From Ignavibacteria bacterium (GTDB lineage: Bacteria; Bacteroidota; Ignavibacteria; UBA10030; UBA6906): a stretch of DNA of 35,992 nt. The DNA lies in assembly GCA_003251275.1 (NCBI GenBank), contig QKGJ01000393.1, forward strand, positions 1 through 35,992. Reading direction: 5' to 3'. The position numbers and the translations under genes were made by a program. Below, piece by piece: positions 17,164-26,651 of the stretch. The notes under the pieces are model-generated. The model saw only the letters and a program-made list of their open reading frames with translations. It made no database searches and was not told where the DNA came from. Position 1 is the first letter of the stretch. Every line of letters begins with the position of its first letter.

Positions 17164-19863
17164 ATGGTCGGACAAACAATATCGCATTACAAGATTCTCG
17201 AAAAGCTCGGGGAGGGGGGAATGGGCGTTGTCTACAAAGCCGAAGATACTAAGCTCAACCGTATGGTCGCGTTGAAGTTTCTTCCACCGCACCTGAACGC
17301 GTCTGAACAGGACAAGGCTCGTTTTATCCAGGAGGCCAAGGCAGCCGCAACGCTTGATCATCCGAATATTTGCACGATCTACTCCATTGAAGAATACGAT
17401 AGCGCGTCAAGCAGGCAGATATTCATTGCCATGCAGTTCATCGACGGCCAGCTGCTGCGCGACCGGATGAGCGGGCTTTCCATAAAGCATGCGATCGACC
17501 TGGGTATTCAAGTCGCGGATGGTCTTGCCGCAGCTCATGAAAAAGGGATCGTCCATCGAGACATTAAACCAGAAAACATCATGGTCCGAAAGGACGGCAT
17601 TGTTCAGATAATGGACTTTGGACTTGCGAAACTCAAAGGAGTCTCAAGGCTGACAAAGGAAGGGAGTACCGTCGGCACCGCCGGGTATATGTCACCTGAG
17701 CAAATCCAGGGAGGAGACGCTGACCACCGGTCCGATATCTTTGCGCTAGGAGTCTTGCTCTACGAGATGATGACCGGCCAACTTCCATTCAAAGGGGTGC
17801 ACGAGACCGCTATTGCATATGAGATAGTCAATGTCGACGCGGCCCCAATGTCCGCAGTCAAAAACGATATTAGTCCTGAGCTTGACCACATTGTGCTCGA
17901 GTGCCTGGAGAAAGAACCTTCGGAACGGTACCAATCGACCGCCGAGATTGCGAAAGAGTTAAAAAGATTCAAGCGCGAATCAGGCCGGCAACGGACTACG
18001 CGAACGATGACAGTTCCACAACCTGAAAAGTCTAGCCAGGGATCGGGGCGTGGGGAACACAGACGATCAGTGAAGCGATTCGTCTGGCCGGCGATTGCAG
18101 GGGCTCTTGCTATCGCTCTCGCATTGGTGCTGATTAAGAATCCCGAACCATCTGCTCATCTTCCGGTTATTCGATTCCCACTAGCACTGGCAGCATCATC
18201 CCCCCTTGTCCCGGGCGCCGCAACAGTTGCCATCGCTCCCGACGGGAAGCATGCTGCTTACCTTGCCGCCCTGCAAGGATCGAACAGCTCCGCGATCAGC
18301 GGGCTTGCGACACTGCTCTATCTCAGACCTCTGAATGCCATGACGGCGCAGGCTCTGGCGGGATCAGAAGGAGCATCCGATCCCTTCTTCTCATTCGATG
18401 GTCAATGGGTTGGATTCTTTATTGCAGGAAAACTGAAGAAGGTATCGATCTTTGGCGGAACGGCGCAGGATGTCTGTCGCATTGAAGGCGTTCCCCGGGG
18501 AGGATGGTGGGCAGATGATAACACCATCTGGTATGGTCATTTAAACAGTGGAGTCCATCGTGTGTCGGTCACCGGTGGAACTCCCGAACAGGTAACCGTG
18601 GTCGATACCGGGCGTGGGGAAATCAGTCACCGCTTTCCGCAAGTCCTGCCGGGAAACAAATGGGTGATCTTCACGGTGAAGTACAATAATATTACCACAT
18701 TTGACGAAGCAATTATCGTGGCAGAGAATATTGAGACACATGAGCGAAAGGAGATTGTCCGGGGTGGGTCATATGCGCGGTATCTTTCTAATGGATATGT
18801 CATGTATGCGAGAGGAACATCTCTCTATGCTGTTCCCTTCGATAGATCGAAGATGGAAGTTACCGGGACACCTCTTCCCGTTCTCGAAGGGGGGATGCTC
18901 AATCCTCTCTCCGGAACAGCAAATTTTGAGGTGTCACGGAATGGTATTCTCATCTACACGCCGGTCGGTCAGCTGTCCGGTCTCAACAACATTCTTGCAT
19001 GGATGGACCGAAGTGGAAAGGTGACACCCATTGCCAACGACCCGAAGCCCTATGATGATGCAAGACTCTCGCCGGATAACAACAGCATCGCCTTGACCAT
19101 CCGCGCTGCAAACGACGATATCTGGGTGTACGATCTCGTTCGCAATACGTTGACCCGGCTGACCTTTGGCGGCGGAAACAGCGGACTGCCTGAATGGACT
19201 CCGGATGGAAAGAAAGTGATGTTCCCATCCGAACGTGGAAGAGAAACAGGTTTGTTCTGGAAATCGGGCGATGGAAGCGGCGTCATCGAGAGATTGGGGA
19301 AAGAAGGTGTCTTTAGCATAATATTTCGTGCGGTATTCGGACCGGGAGGAAAGTCTGTCATCTACGGAGTCAACGGCGATCTTTGGGAAATGCCTCTGGA
19401 GGGAGAGCGGGTATCGAAACCAATTTTGAAAACCTCCTCGTATGACGACGCTCCCCGGCTTTCTCCCGACGGCCACTTGCTGGCTTACCTTTCCAATGAA
19501 TCGGGGCGGAATGAAATTTACGTTGTGCCATACCCGCAGATGAACGGGAAGTGGCAAATCTCCACCGGCGGAGTGGGTTCCGATCCGATATGGAGTCCCT
19601 CCGGCGAGGAGCTCTTTTACAGGGCGGACGATAATCTTATGAAAGTGGATGTGGTCAGAACACCGAAAATCAGTTTTTCTCGTCCGCATAAAATCTGTTC
19701 CACGTCGAAGTCAATGTTTGGCATCCATGACATTACACGCGATGGAAAGAAGTTCCTGGTGACAATCAGCGCTGAAGACAAAAATGTTTCGCTCACCCAG
19801 TTGAATGTTGTGGTTGGATGGTTTGATGAGCTGGAGAAGAGGTTTGTAACGGTACAGAAATAA
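17164..19863 (+). CDS. Ser/Thr kinase + TM + TolB/WD40-like propeller (group A)
   Basis: [70 protein letters not shown]; propeller motifs (LSPDNNSIAL, WTPDGKKVMF, LSPDGHLLAY). Confidence 0.94.
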   Translation: MVGQTISHYKILEKLGEGGMGVVYKAEDTKLNRMVALKFLPPHLNASEQDKARFIQEAKAAATLDHPNICTIYSIEEYDSASSRQIFIAMQFIDGQLLRDRMSGLSIKHAIDLGIQVADGLAAAHEKGIVHRDIKPENIMVRKDGIVQIMDFGLAKLKGVSRLTKEGSTVGTAGYMSPEQIQGGDADHRSDIFALGVLLYEMMTGQLPFKGVHETAIAYEIVNVDAAPMSAVKNDISPELDHIVLECLEKEPSERYQSTAEIAKELKRFKRESGRQRTTRTMTVPQPEKSSQGSGRGEHRRSVKRFVWPAIAGALAIALALVLIKNPEPSAHLPVIRFPLALAASSPLVPGAATVAIAPDGKHAAYLAALQGSNSSAISGLATLLYLRPLNAMTAQALAGSEGASDPFFSFDGQWVGFFIAGKLKKVSIFGGTAQDVCRIEGVPRGGWWADDNTIWYGHLNSGVHRVSVTGGTPEQVTVVDTGRGEISHRFPQVLPGNKWVIFTVKYNNITTFDEAIIVAENIETHERKEIVRGGSYARYLSNGYVMYARGTSLYAVPFDRSKMEVTGTPLPVLEGGMLNPLSGTANFEVSRNGILIYTPVGQLSGLNNILAWMDRSGKVTPIANDPKPYDDARLSPDNNSIALTIRAANDDIWVYDLVRNTLTRLTFGGGNSGLPEWTPDGKKVMFPSERGRETGLFWKSGDGSGVIERLGKEGVFSIIFRAVFGPGGKSVIYGVNGDLWEMPLEGERVSKPILKTSSYDDAPRLSPDGHLLAYLSNESGRNEIYVVPYPQMNGKWQISTGGVGSDPIWSPSGEELFYRADDNLMKVDVVRTPKISFSRPHKICSTSKSMFGIHDITRDGKKFLVTISAEDKNVSLTQLNVVVGWFDELEKRFVTVQK

Positions 19864-19877
19864 TTCTCGGGGCGGTC

Positions 19878-21140
19878 ATGAAATCTTTCATCGTATTTCT
19901 GCTTGGCACGTCATGCGCGGCGTTTTCGCAGTCAACCATACTCGCTATCAAATGCGGTCGTCTTATTGACGGAAGATCAGAAAAGCCGATCATCAATGCA
20001 GTTATTCTGGTGGAGAACGACCGCATCAAGGATGTCGACCGGAGTGCGAAGATTCCGGAGAGCGCGGAGATTATCGATCTGTCGCAGTCAACTGTCCTTC
20101 CTGGTCTAATCGACTGTCACACGCACCTCTTGTTGCATGGTGGCTCGTATGACGACCAAATTCTCAAAGAGTCACAGGCGTATCGCACGATTCTCGGTAC
20201 CGTCGCTGCACGGCGCACACTCGAGGCCGGCTTCACGACCATCCGCGACGTCGAGACCGAAGGAGCAATGTATGCCGATGCCGCGTTGCGTGATGCGATC
20301 AACAAAGGCGTTATCCCCGGACCCAGAATATTCGCATCCACCCGCTCCCTCTCGATCACCGGAGGATATGCCCCGTACGGTTATGCTATTGACGTTCCGT
20401 ACGGATCTCAGCTTGCGGATGGAGTTGATGGAGTGACAAAAGCAGTGCGGGAACAAATCCAGTTTGGTGCGGATTGGATAAAAATTTACGGAGATAGCCG
20501 CTACCGGCATCGTGTGGCGGATTCATTGGTTGGTTCAGCAACCTTCAACGACGATGAGTTGAAGGCCATCGTCTATGAAGCAGAGAAAGTAGGGGTCCAT
20601 GTTTGTGCTCACTGCTATACCAGCGAAGCGGCAAAACGCGCTCTTCGCGCCGGCGTGAAATCCATTGAACATGGACTCTACCTTGATGATGAAACGTTTC
20701 GTCTGATGAAGCAGAAAGGGGCGTACTGGGTTCCGACGCTCATTGCCTATGTTCATTGGACCGATGATTCAACAAATTCTCCGGATGTGCAGAAAATGGT
20801 TGAATACTCTGTGAAGCGTCACAAGGAGACATTTGCTCGTGGACTCATGGCAGGCGTGAAGATCGCATTTGGCTCTGACTACTACGATCCACACGGCGGT
20901 GGGACGAAAGAACTCGGGCTGATGGTTGATTATGGAATGCCACCGATGAAGGTTATCCAGTCAGCAACATCTGTTGCTTCACAGTTGCTGGGCTGGGAAT
21001 CGAAGATCGGCACGATCGAGCGGGGAAAGCTGGCGGACATTATCGCAGTGGATGGAGATCCGCTGGAAAATATCCGTACGCTGGAGGAGGTGCGGTTTGT
21101 GATGAAAGGCGGAGAGGTTTGCAAGAACGAAATTCGCTGA
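19878..21140 (+). CDS. Secreted amidohydrolase (imidazolonepropionase-like metal-dependent hydrolase)
   Basis: Signal peptide MKSFIVFLLGTSCAAFSQS; LPGLIDCHTHLLLHGG (HxH metal motif), VHVCAHCYTSEAAKRALRAGVKSIEHG, FGSDYYDPHG, GKLADIIAVDGDPLENI. Confidence 0.88.
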   Translation: MKSFIVFLLGTSCAAFSQSTILAIKCGRLIDGRSEKPIINAVILVENDRIKDVDRSAKIPESAEIIDLSQSTVLPGLIDCHTHLLLHGGSYDDQILKESQAYRTILGTVAARRTLEAGFTTIRDVETEGAMYADAALRDAINKGVIPGPRIFASTRSLSITGGYAPYGYAIDVPYGSQLADGVDGVTKAVREQIQFGADWIKIYGDSRYRHRVADSLVGSATFNDDELKAIVYEAEKVGVHVCAHCYTSEAAKRALRAGVKSIEHGLYLDDETFRLMKQKGAYWVPTLIAYVHWTDDSTNSPDVQKMVEYSVKRHKETFARGLMAGVKIAFGSDYYDPHGGGTKELGLMVDYGMPPMKVIQSATSVASQLLGWESKIGTIERGKLADIIAVDGDPLENIRTLEEVRFVMKGGEVCKNEIR

Positions 21141-21170
21141 TAATAAAGTACGAGAAAGAAGAGTAAAGGC

Positions 21171-23750
21171 ATGATTGGACAAATCATATCGCACTATAAA
21201 ATACTGGAGAAACTTGGCGAAGGTGGTATGGGTGTGGTCTACAAAGCACATGACGAAAAGCTTGACCGTATGGTTGCCCTGAAATTTCTTCCTCATCACC
21301 TGACCGTCAATGAAGCCGAACAGGCCCGTTTTCTTCAGGAAGCACGCGCTGCGGCAACGCTCAACCACCCCAACGTCTGCACGATTTTCGACATCAAAGA
21401 AGAAGGGGGGCAGCAATTCATCGTCATGGAATATGTCGACGGGACGACGCTCCGTCATGTTATTGCCGGTTCCCCCCTTGGCCTGAACGATGCGGTCACG
21501 TACGCAATCCAAATGGGCGACGCGCTGCAGGAGGCGCACACGAAGGGTATCGTGCACCGCGATGTGAAGGCGGAAAACATCATGGTGAATTTGAAGAAGC
21601 AGATCAAGGTCATGGATTTCGGTCTGGCAAAACTCAAGGGTTCATTGAAGCTCACGAAAACATCCAGCACGGTGGGGACGCTGGCATATATGGCGCCCGA
21701 GCAGATTCAAGGAGGAGAAATTGATGCGCGGTCGGATATCTTTTCATTCGGTGTTGTGCTGTTTGAGATGTTGACTGGAAAAATACCGTTCCGCGGTGAA
21801 CATGATGCGGCGCTGATGTATTCCATTGTGAATGAGGAACCGGAACCGCTCCAAGCACACATGCCTGACGCATCATCCGAACTTTTGCACGTGATCAACC
21901 GGGCATTGGAAAAAGATCCCGAAGATCGGTATCAGACCGTGCATGACATGGTGATCGATCTGCGCCGGCTTAAGAAAGATTCCTCGCGAGTATCGAGAAG
22001 GACTTTGTCTCATTCGATTCCCGCGCCCGTCACACAAGCCACAGCCCCAATCTCCGCTACCGCTAAAAAAAATTATCGAAAAACAATCTGGCTCGGTAGT
22101 GGCGCAGTGGCCATTGTGGTGATTACCTTTGGGCTCTGGAAGATTTTGCAACCCTCGGCGCGGGTTTCCAATGATCTCGTTTTCAGACCGCTGCAAATCC
22201 CCTTTACGACAATTTGGTACCCGGGGTTCTCTTCCGATGGGAATTGGATTGCCTTTCCCGCCACCGATGCAAACAATGTGACGGAAATTTATTACATGCA
22301 TATTTCGGGAGGCGAGCCCAAGGCGCTGACAAATGATTCTGTCTTCAAATATACAGCGGAAATCTCTCCAGATGGGAGTCAGGTTCTCTTTTCAAAAGGC
22401 AAATCCAGGAGCTTCTCGGTTTTTCCTCTTGAGCTGTGGACGGTTTCTACCCTGGGCGGTGGTGGGAAGAAGCTGGCTGACAATTCCAATGCGGCACGGT
22501 GGAGCCCAGATCGTAAGCAAATAGCATACTTGGGCACAAGACTTGCCGGAGGTCCTGCGTGTTGGGTGATGAATACTGACGGAAGTGGGAAACACTCCGT
22601 TATTGCCGACTCAGTTGGCGGGCCAGGTTCTCGAGTCAGCATGTCCTGGTCACCTGATGGCGGGTCAATTGCCTGGATCCGCAACTTTGCAGGAGATGCG
22701 GGAACCTATCAGGAAGTAATTCTTCATGAGATTGAAAGCGGAAAGGAGCTGCAAGTTACGCACGACAAGAAAAATATCGATGAAGTGTGCTGGACCGCGA
22801 ACGGGCTGATCCTCTTTTCTTCGAACCGTGGAGGAGCCTCGAATCTCTGGGCGGTCTCCAAGAATGGAGGAGAACCGGTGCAGGTGACCCGAGGTCCAGG
22901 ACCTGATCTCGGGATTCAAGCGTCAAGTGATGGCAAACGGGTTCTCTATCTTCAACAATCGCAATTCGGTTCCATTGGTATCGGAGATCTCAACGGTCTT
23001 AATGCGCAGGCCGTTACACCTGATGACCAGGCTGCACGCGGTCCGCGCTTCTCGCCAGACGGAAAACAGATTGCCTTCATTGTGGACGACCAGGACCCGA
23101 TTAAACCTAACACACATTTGTACACCGTGGATGTGGACGGGAAGAACCGCCGTCAATTGATGAGTCTTAGCTCTTTCATGGTTAATCCCCAATGGTCGCC
23201 AGATGGAAAGAAAATCGCGTATTCCTACCGCGATTCCATTTGGAATGCTGCCTTCCTTGATATCAACGATCCATCGAAACAGACACGTGTCGGAGAAGGC
23301 AGAGTATTGGGCTGGATAGACAAGGGTACCGCATTCAATGTCCGTGATCAAAACATGTCGTGGCGGATTCCAGTTGACGGAGGTACAAAAGAGATTCTTA
23401 CTGCGGATTCGGCGATTGTCATTCCCTCTCCCGATGAGTCCGCGCTCCTCTTCCGTGACAACCGCAGTCAGGATAGGGAAATATGGATTCGCAAAAAGGG
23501 AGGTAAGAAAAAACTGCTCGGAAAGGGTTTGGTTGGTCGTGCGGAATGGTTCCCGGATGGGAAGTCTGTCATTTTCTTCGACAATGACAAAATGTGGAGA
23601 GTTTACATTGATTCTGGAAAGAAGGAACCTTATCCCTGGAAGAATGCTGAAGTCCTGAGTCCGGCCGATATCAGTCCAGACAGCAAGAAAACACTCTTCG
23701 TCAAAATCCGAACAAGCTCCAAACTTATCTTGATAGAGAATTTTCAATGA
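21171..23750 (+). CDS. Ser/Thr kinase + TM + TolB/WD40-like propeller (group C)
   Basis: [110 protein letters not shown]. Confidence 0.94.
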   Translation: MIGQIISHYKILEKLGEGGMGVVYKAHDEKLDRMVALKFLPHHLTVNEAEQARFLQEARAAATLNHPNVCTIFDIKEEGGQQFIVMEYVDGTTLRHVIAGSPLGLNDAVTYAIQMGDALQEAHTKGIVHRDVKAENIMVNLKKQIKVMDFGLAKLKGSLKLTKTSSTVGTLAYMAPEQIQGGEIDARSDIFSFGVVLFEMLTGKIPFRGEHDAALMYSIVNEEPEPLQAHMPDASSELLHVINRALEKDPEDRYQTVHDMVIDLRRLKKDSSRVSRRTLSHSIPAPVTQATAPISATAKKNYRKTIWLGSGAVAIVVITFGLWKILQPSARVSNDLVFRPLQIPFTTIWYPGFSSDGNWIAFPATDANNVTEIYYMHISGGEPKALTNDSVFKYTAEISPDGSQVLFSKGKSRSFSVFPLELWTVSTLGGGGKKLADNSNAARWSPDRKQIAYLGTRLAGGPACWVMNTDGSGKHSVIADSVGGPGSRVSMSWSPDGGSIAWIRNFAGDAGTYQEVILHEIESGKELQVTHDKKNIDEVCWTANGLILFSSNRGGASNLWAVSKNGGEPVQVTRGPGPDLGIQASSDGKRVLYLQQSQFGSIGIGDLNGLNAQAVTPDDQAARGPRFSPDGKQIAFIVDDQDPIKPNTHLYTVDVDGKNRRQLMSLSSFMVNPQWSPDGKKIAYSYRDSIWNAAFLDINDPSKQTRVGEGRVLGWIDKGTAFNVRDQNMSWRIPVDGGTKEILTADSAIVIPSPDESALLFRDNRSQDREIWIRKKGGKKKLLGKGLVGRAEWFPDGKSVIFFDNDKMWRVYIDSGKKEPYPWKNAEVLSPADISPDSKKTLFVKIRTSSKLILIENFQ

Positions 23751-23757
23751 CATGTTC

Positions 23758-26421
23758 ATGATTGGTCAGACCATACTACATTACAAGATCCTCGAGAAGC
23801 TAGGGGAAGGGGGTATGGGCATCGTGTACAAAGCCGAGGACACGAAGCTCAAGCGCACGGTTGCCCTGAAATTTTTGCCTCCGCATCTGTCTGCTTCCGA
23901 ACAGGATAAGGCGCGCTTTATCCAGGAGGCGCAGTCTGCATCTGCCATCAATCATCCCAATATCTGCACAATCTATGCGATCGATGAACATGAAGGACAG
24001 ATGTTCATCGTCATGGAATACGTTGAAGGGCAGACACTTCGGGGCAAACTCCAGTCGACAAAGATCAACCTGAAAGCAGCGATAGAAATCGGCCTTCAAA
24101 TCGCAGACGGCCTGGCGGCTGCGCACGAAAAAGGAATAGTCCATCGGGATGTCAAACCGGAAAACATCATGGTACGGAAGGATGGCATCGCTCAGATTAT
24201 GGACTTCGGTCTGGCAAAGCTCCATGGTGTTTCGCGTTTGACCAAAGAGGGAAGCACCGTCGGTACTGCAGGATATATGTCTCCGGAACAAGTGCAGGGC
24301 ATTGAGGCAGATCATCGCTCCGATATTTTTTCCCTGGGCGTTCTTCTTTATGAGCTATTCTCGGGTCAACCTCCGTTTAAAGGCGTGCATGAAACTGCGC
24401 TTATGTATGAAATCGTCAACGTGGACGCGGCTCCTGTCTCCACTGTGAACACCGAGATTGACGCCGCACTGGATGCAATTGTCCTGGAGTGTCTTGCAAA
24501 GGAGCCGGATGAGCGATATCAGTCCGCGAAAGAGATCTCCAAGGAGCTCAAGCGTTTCAAGCGCGAGTCGGGCAAACAGCGCGCAAGCAGGATCAGTCAG
24601 GTGCGTCCCATTGCCGAGCGGCATCCATCCGGTGAGGTTTCCGGAGGAGGAGAGTCAGGCCGTTCCATTTTTCTGCTCACCACCCTTGGCGTTCTCTCCG
24701 CCGCGGTGCTTGTTCTCGGGTATCTTCATTTCTTTTCTAGTAGCCATGTACCAAAGGAGGCGATTCGTTTCCCGCTTACGGTTCCACCCAACCTCGCTAT
24801 TAACACGATCGCTGTTTCACCTGATGGGCGGACCATTGCGTTCTCTGGTTCAGGTCAGGGGAAACCTGTGCTATGGGTGCGTACACTTGACAATCCAGTT
24901 CCACATTTATTGAGTGGTACGGAGCAGGCGGATTTTCCATTCTGGTCCCCGGATGGGAAGTATATCGGATTTTTTGCAGACGGCAAACTGAAGAAGGTCG
25001 ACCTGAATGGCAGCAACCCCGTATCCATATGCGATGCTCCCAACGGAAGGGGAGGGACATGGAATGAAGCGGGGGTGATTATCTTCGCCCCCGATGCGGG
25101 AGGCCCTCTCTATCAGGTTTACTCAACAGGAGGAACCGCCACTCAACTCACTACACTCGATTCAGTCAGTGCCGAATTTGAACATGTATGGCCATATTTC
25201 CTACCGGATGGAGATCACTATCTCTATCTTGGACGCACCGTCAGGGATCAAGAAAATCCGATTTATCTTTCCTCCCTTTCTACGAGGGAACGGAAACCCA
25301 TATTGAACTCATTCGCGAACGCCATGTATTCCTCGCCGGGATACCTTCTGTTCGTGAAAGAACAATCCCTACTTGCACAGCGATTCGACCCCAGAGACGG
25401 AAAAGTCACCGGCGATCCGGTCGCTATTGCGCAAAATGTTGGATATGTTCCGTTGACCGGACAAGCAGCGTACTCCATTTCTCAAAATGGCGTTCTCGCA
25501 ACTGGTGGCGGAAGAGATGTGAACAGACAACTGACCTGGTTCGATAGAAATGGAAAGGCGATAGGAGTTCTTGGTACGCCGGGGAACTTTTTTGACATTG
25601 TCCTCTCACCCGACGAAAAACGAGTAGCGACACAATTGTGGGATTTCCAGGGTGGAAACTCTGACATATGGGTGTTGGATGTTGCGCGAAATCAGGCGTC
25701 AAGGTTCACTTTTGCCACGTCAGTTGAAGATGATCCCATTTGGTCCCCGGACGGAAAGTGGATTGGGTTCTCTTCAACCAAAGAGGGCGTACCAAATGTC
25801 TACCGAAAGGTTTCGACCGGTGCGGGATCGGAGATCGCGGCTCGCACTTCAACCTTTCCTGAATTTCCAATCGACTGGTCCCCCGACGGGAAGTTTATCC
25901 TGTTTGAACGTCAAGATCCACGCACGAAGTTTGACATGTGGGTCCTTCCCATCGATGGGAGTATGAAGCCCATTCCACTGGCGGAATCAGAGTACGATGA
26001 ATGGCTGGGAAAATTCTCTCCAGATGGTAAGTGGATTGCCTATATGTCGAACGAATCGGGAAGGTTCGAAGTCTATGTTCGAAGCTTCAGCTATTCTGAA
26101 CAGAATACCCTCATTGGAAAATGGCAGGTCTCCACGAACGGTGGTGGGCAACCTCACTGGCGCAAAGACGGCAAAGAGCTCTATTATATCAGTCCAGAGA
26201 AGACGCTCATGGCAGTTCCCGTGAAAGGCTCTTCAACATTCGAATACGGGACAGCGCATGTCCTTTTCAGGACGAATGTTGACAATTTCGATTCGCCGAA
26301 CAGGTATGTGGTCGCTAAGAACGGCCAACAATTCTTGATCAACATTCCCATGGAAGAAGTGAACCAGAGTCCGTCGATGATTACTGTGCACTGGACGGCC
26401 GAACTGATGGAAGGCAAATGA
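23758..26421 (+). CDS. Ser/Thr kinase + TM + TolB/WD40-like propeller (group A)
   Basis: [21 protein letters not shown] (alternative ATG at 23752), VHRDVKPENIMV, IMDFGLAKL; TM SIFLLTTLGVLSAAVLVLGYL; WSPDGKYIGFF, WSPDGKWIGF, WSPDGKFILF, FSPDGKWIAY. Confidence 0.94.
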   Translation: MIGQTILHYKILEKLGEGGMGIVYKAEDTKLKRTVALKFLPPHLSASEQDKARFIQEAQSASAINHPNICTIYAIDEHEGQMFIVMEYVEGQTLRGKLQSTKINLKAAIEIGLQIADGLAAAHEKGIVHRDVKPENIMVRKDGIAQIMDFGLAKLHGVSRLTKEGSTVGTAGYMSPEQVQGIEADHRSDIFSLGVLLYELFSGQPPFKGVHETALMYEIVNVDAAPVSTVNTEIDAALDAIVLECLAKEPDERYQSAKEISKELKRFKRESGKQRASRISQVRPIAERHPSGEVSGGGESGRSIFLLTTLGVLSAAVLVLGYLHFFSSSHVPKEAIRFPLTVPPNLAINTIAVSPDGRTIAFSGSGQGKPVLWVRTLDNPVPHLLSGTEQADFPFWSPDGKYIGFFADGKLKKVDLNGSNPVSICDAPNGRGGTWNEAGVIIFAPDAGGPLYQVYSTGGTATQLTTLDSVSAEFEHVWPYFLPDGDHYLYLGRTVRDQENPIYLSSLSTRERKPILNSFANAMYSSPGYLLFVKEQSLLAQRFDPRDGKVTGDPVAIAQNVGYVPLTGQAAYSISQNGVLATGGGRDVNRQLTWFDRNGKAIGVLGTPGNFFDIVLSPDEKRVATQLWDFQGGNSDIWVLDVARNQASRFTFATSVEDDPIWSPDGKWIGFSSTKEGVPNVYRKVSTGAGSEIAARTSTFPEFPIDWSPDGKFILFERQDPRTKFDMWVLPIDGSMKPIPLAESEYDEWLGKFSPDGKWIAYMSNESGRFEVYVRSFSYSEQNTLIGKWQVSTNGGGQPHWRKDGKELYYISPEKTLMAVPVKGSSTFEYGTAHVLFRTNVDNFDSPNRYVVAKNGQQFLINIPMEEVNQSPSMITVHWTAELMEGK

Positions 26422-26533
26422 TCGAGAGACATGATCCGATCATGATCTATCTACGGATTTTTACATACTTTGAGCCTCTGCGAAAGATGCCCGCTACAAA
26501 GAGCTCGTCCGTGCATCAAAGTTTCCCGCATGA
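26421..26533 (+). pseudogene. Relic of the C-terminal tail of a TolB_N/TPR-type kinase or cyclase gene, one frameshift
   Basis: Conceptual translation ERHDPIMIYLRIFTYFEPLRK, then (restoring one G near 26486) DARYKELVRASKFPA, stop TGA 26531-26533. Aligns with the C-terminus of the gene at 30127 (DERSSWLAWMYAEPRFDTLRSDARFAALSQKMGF). Confidence 0.6.
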
Positions 26534-26651
26534 TCAACTGTGACAACGGAAAAGACGAATGTGGCCAGGTTTCAATTCAGTAAATCAGGATCACGATAAG
26601 CCGACGATGAATATTTTTACGAAGCATTTTTCCTAAAGAGATCACAACACC

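Noticed and set aside
22923-23759. Long minus-strand ORF of 278 aa (and similar antisense ORFs at 18934-19689, 11304-12020, 2294-2971, 12567-12950)
   Set aside because: Antisense shadows of well-supported kinase genes. Their recurring similarity to each other simply mirrors conservation of the sense kinase/propeller codons; composition (low-complexity, Arg/Ser/Pro/Cys rich) is not protein-like.
26430-26447. Palindrome CATGATC-C-GATCATG (plus a further CATGATC at 26529) as an operator-like site
   Set aside because: It lies inside the decayed TPR-tail coding frame (HDPIMI), so the symmetry is readily explained as chance within relic coding sequence; no paired site at other array genes.
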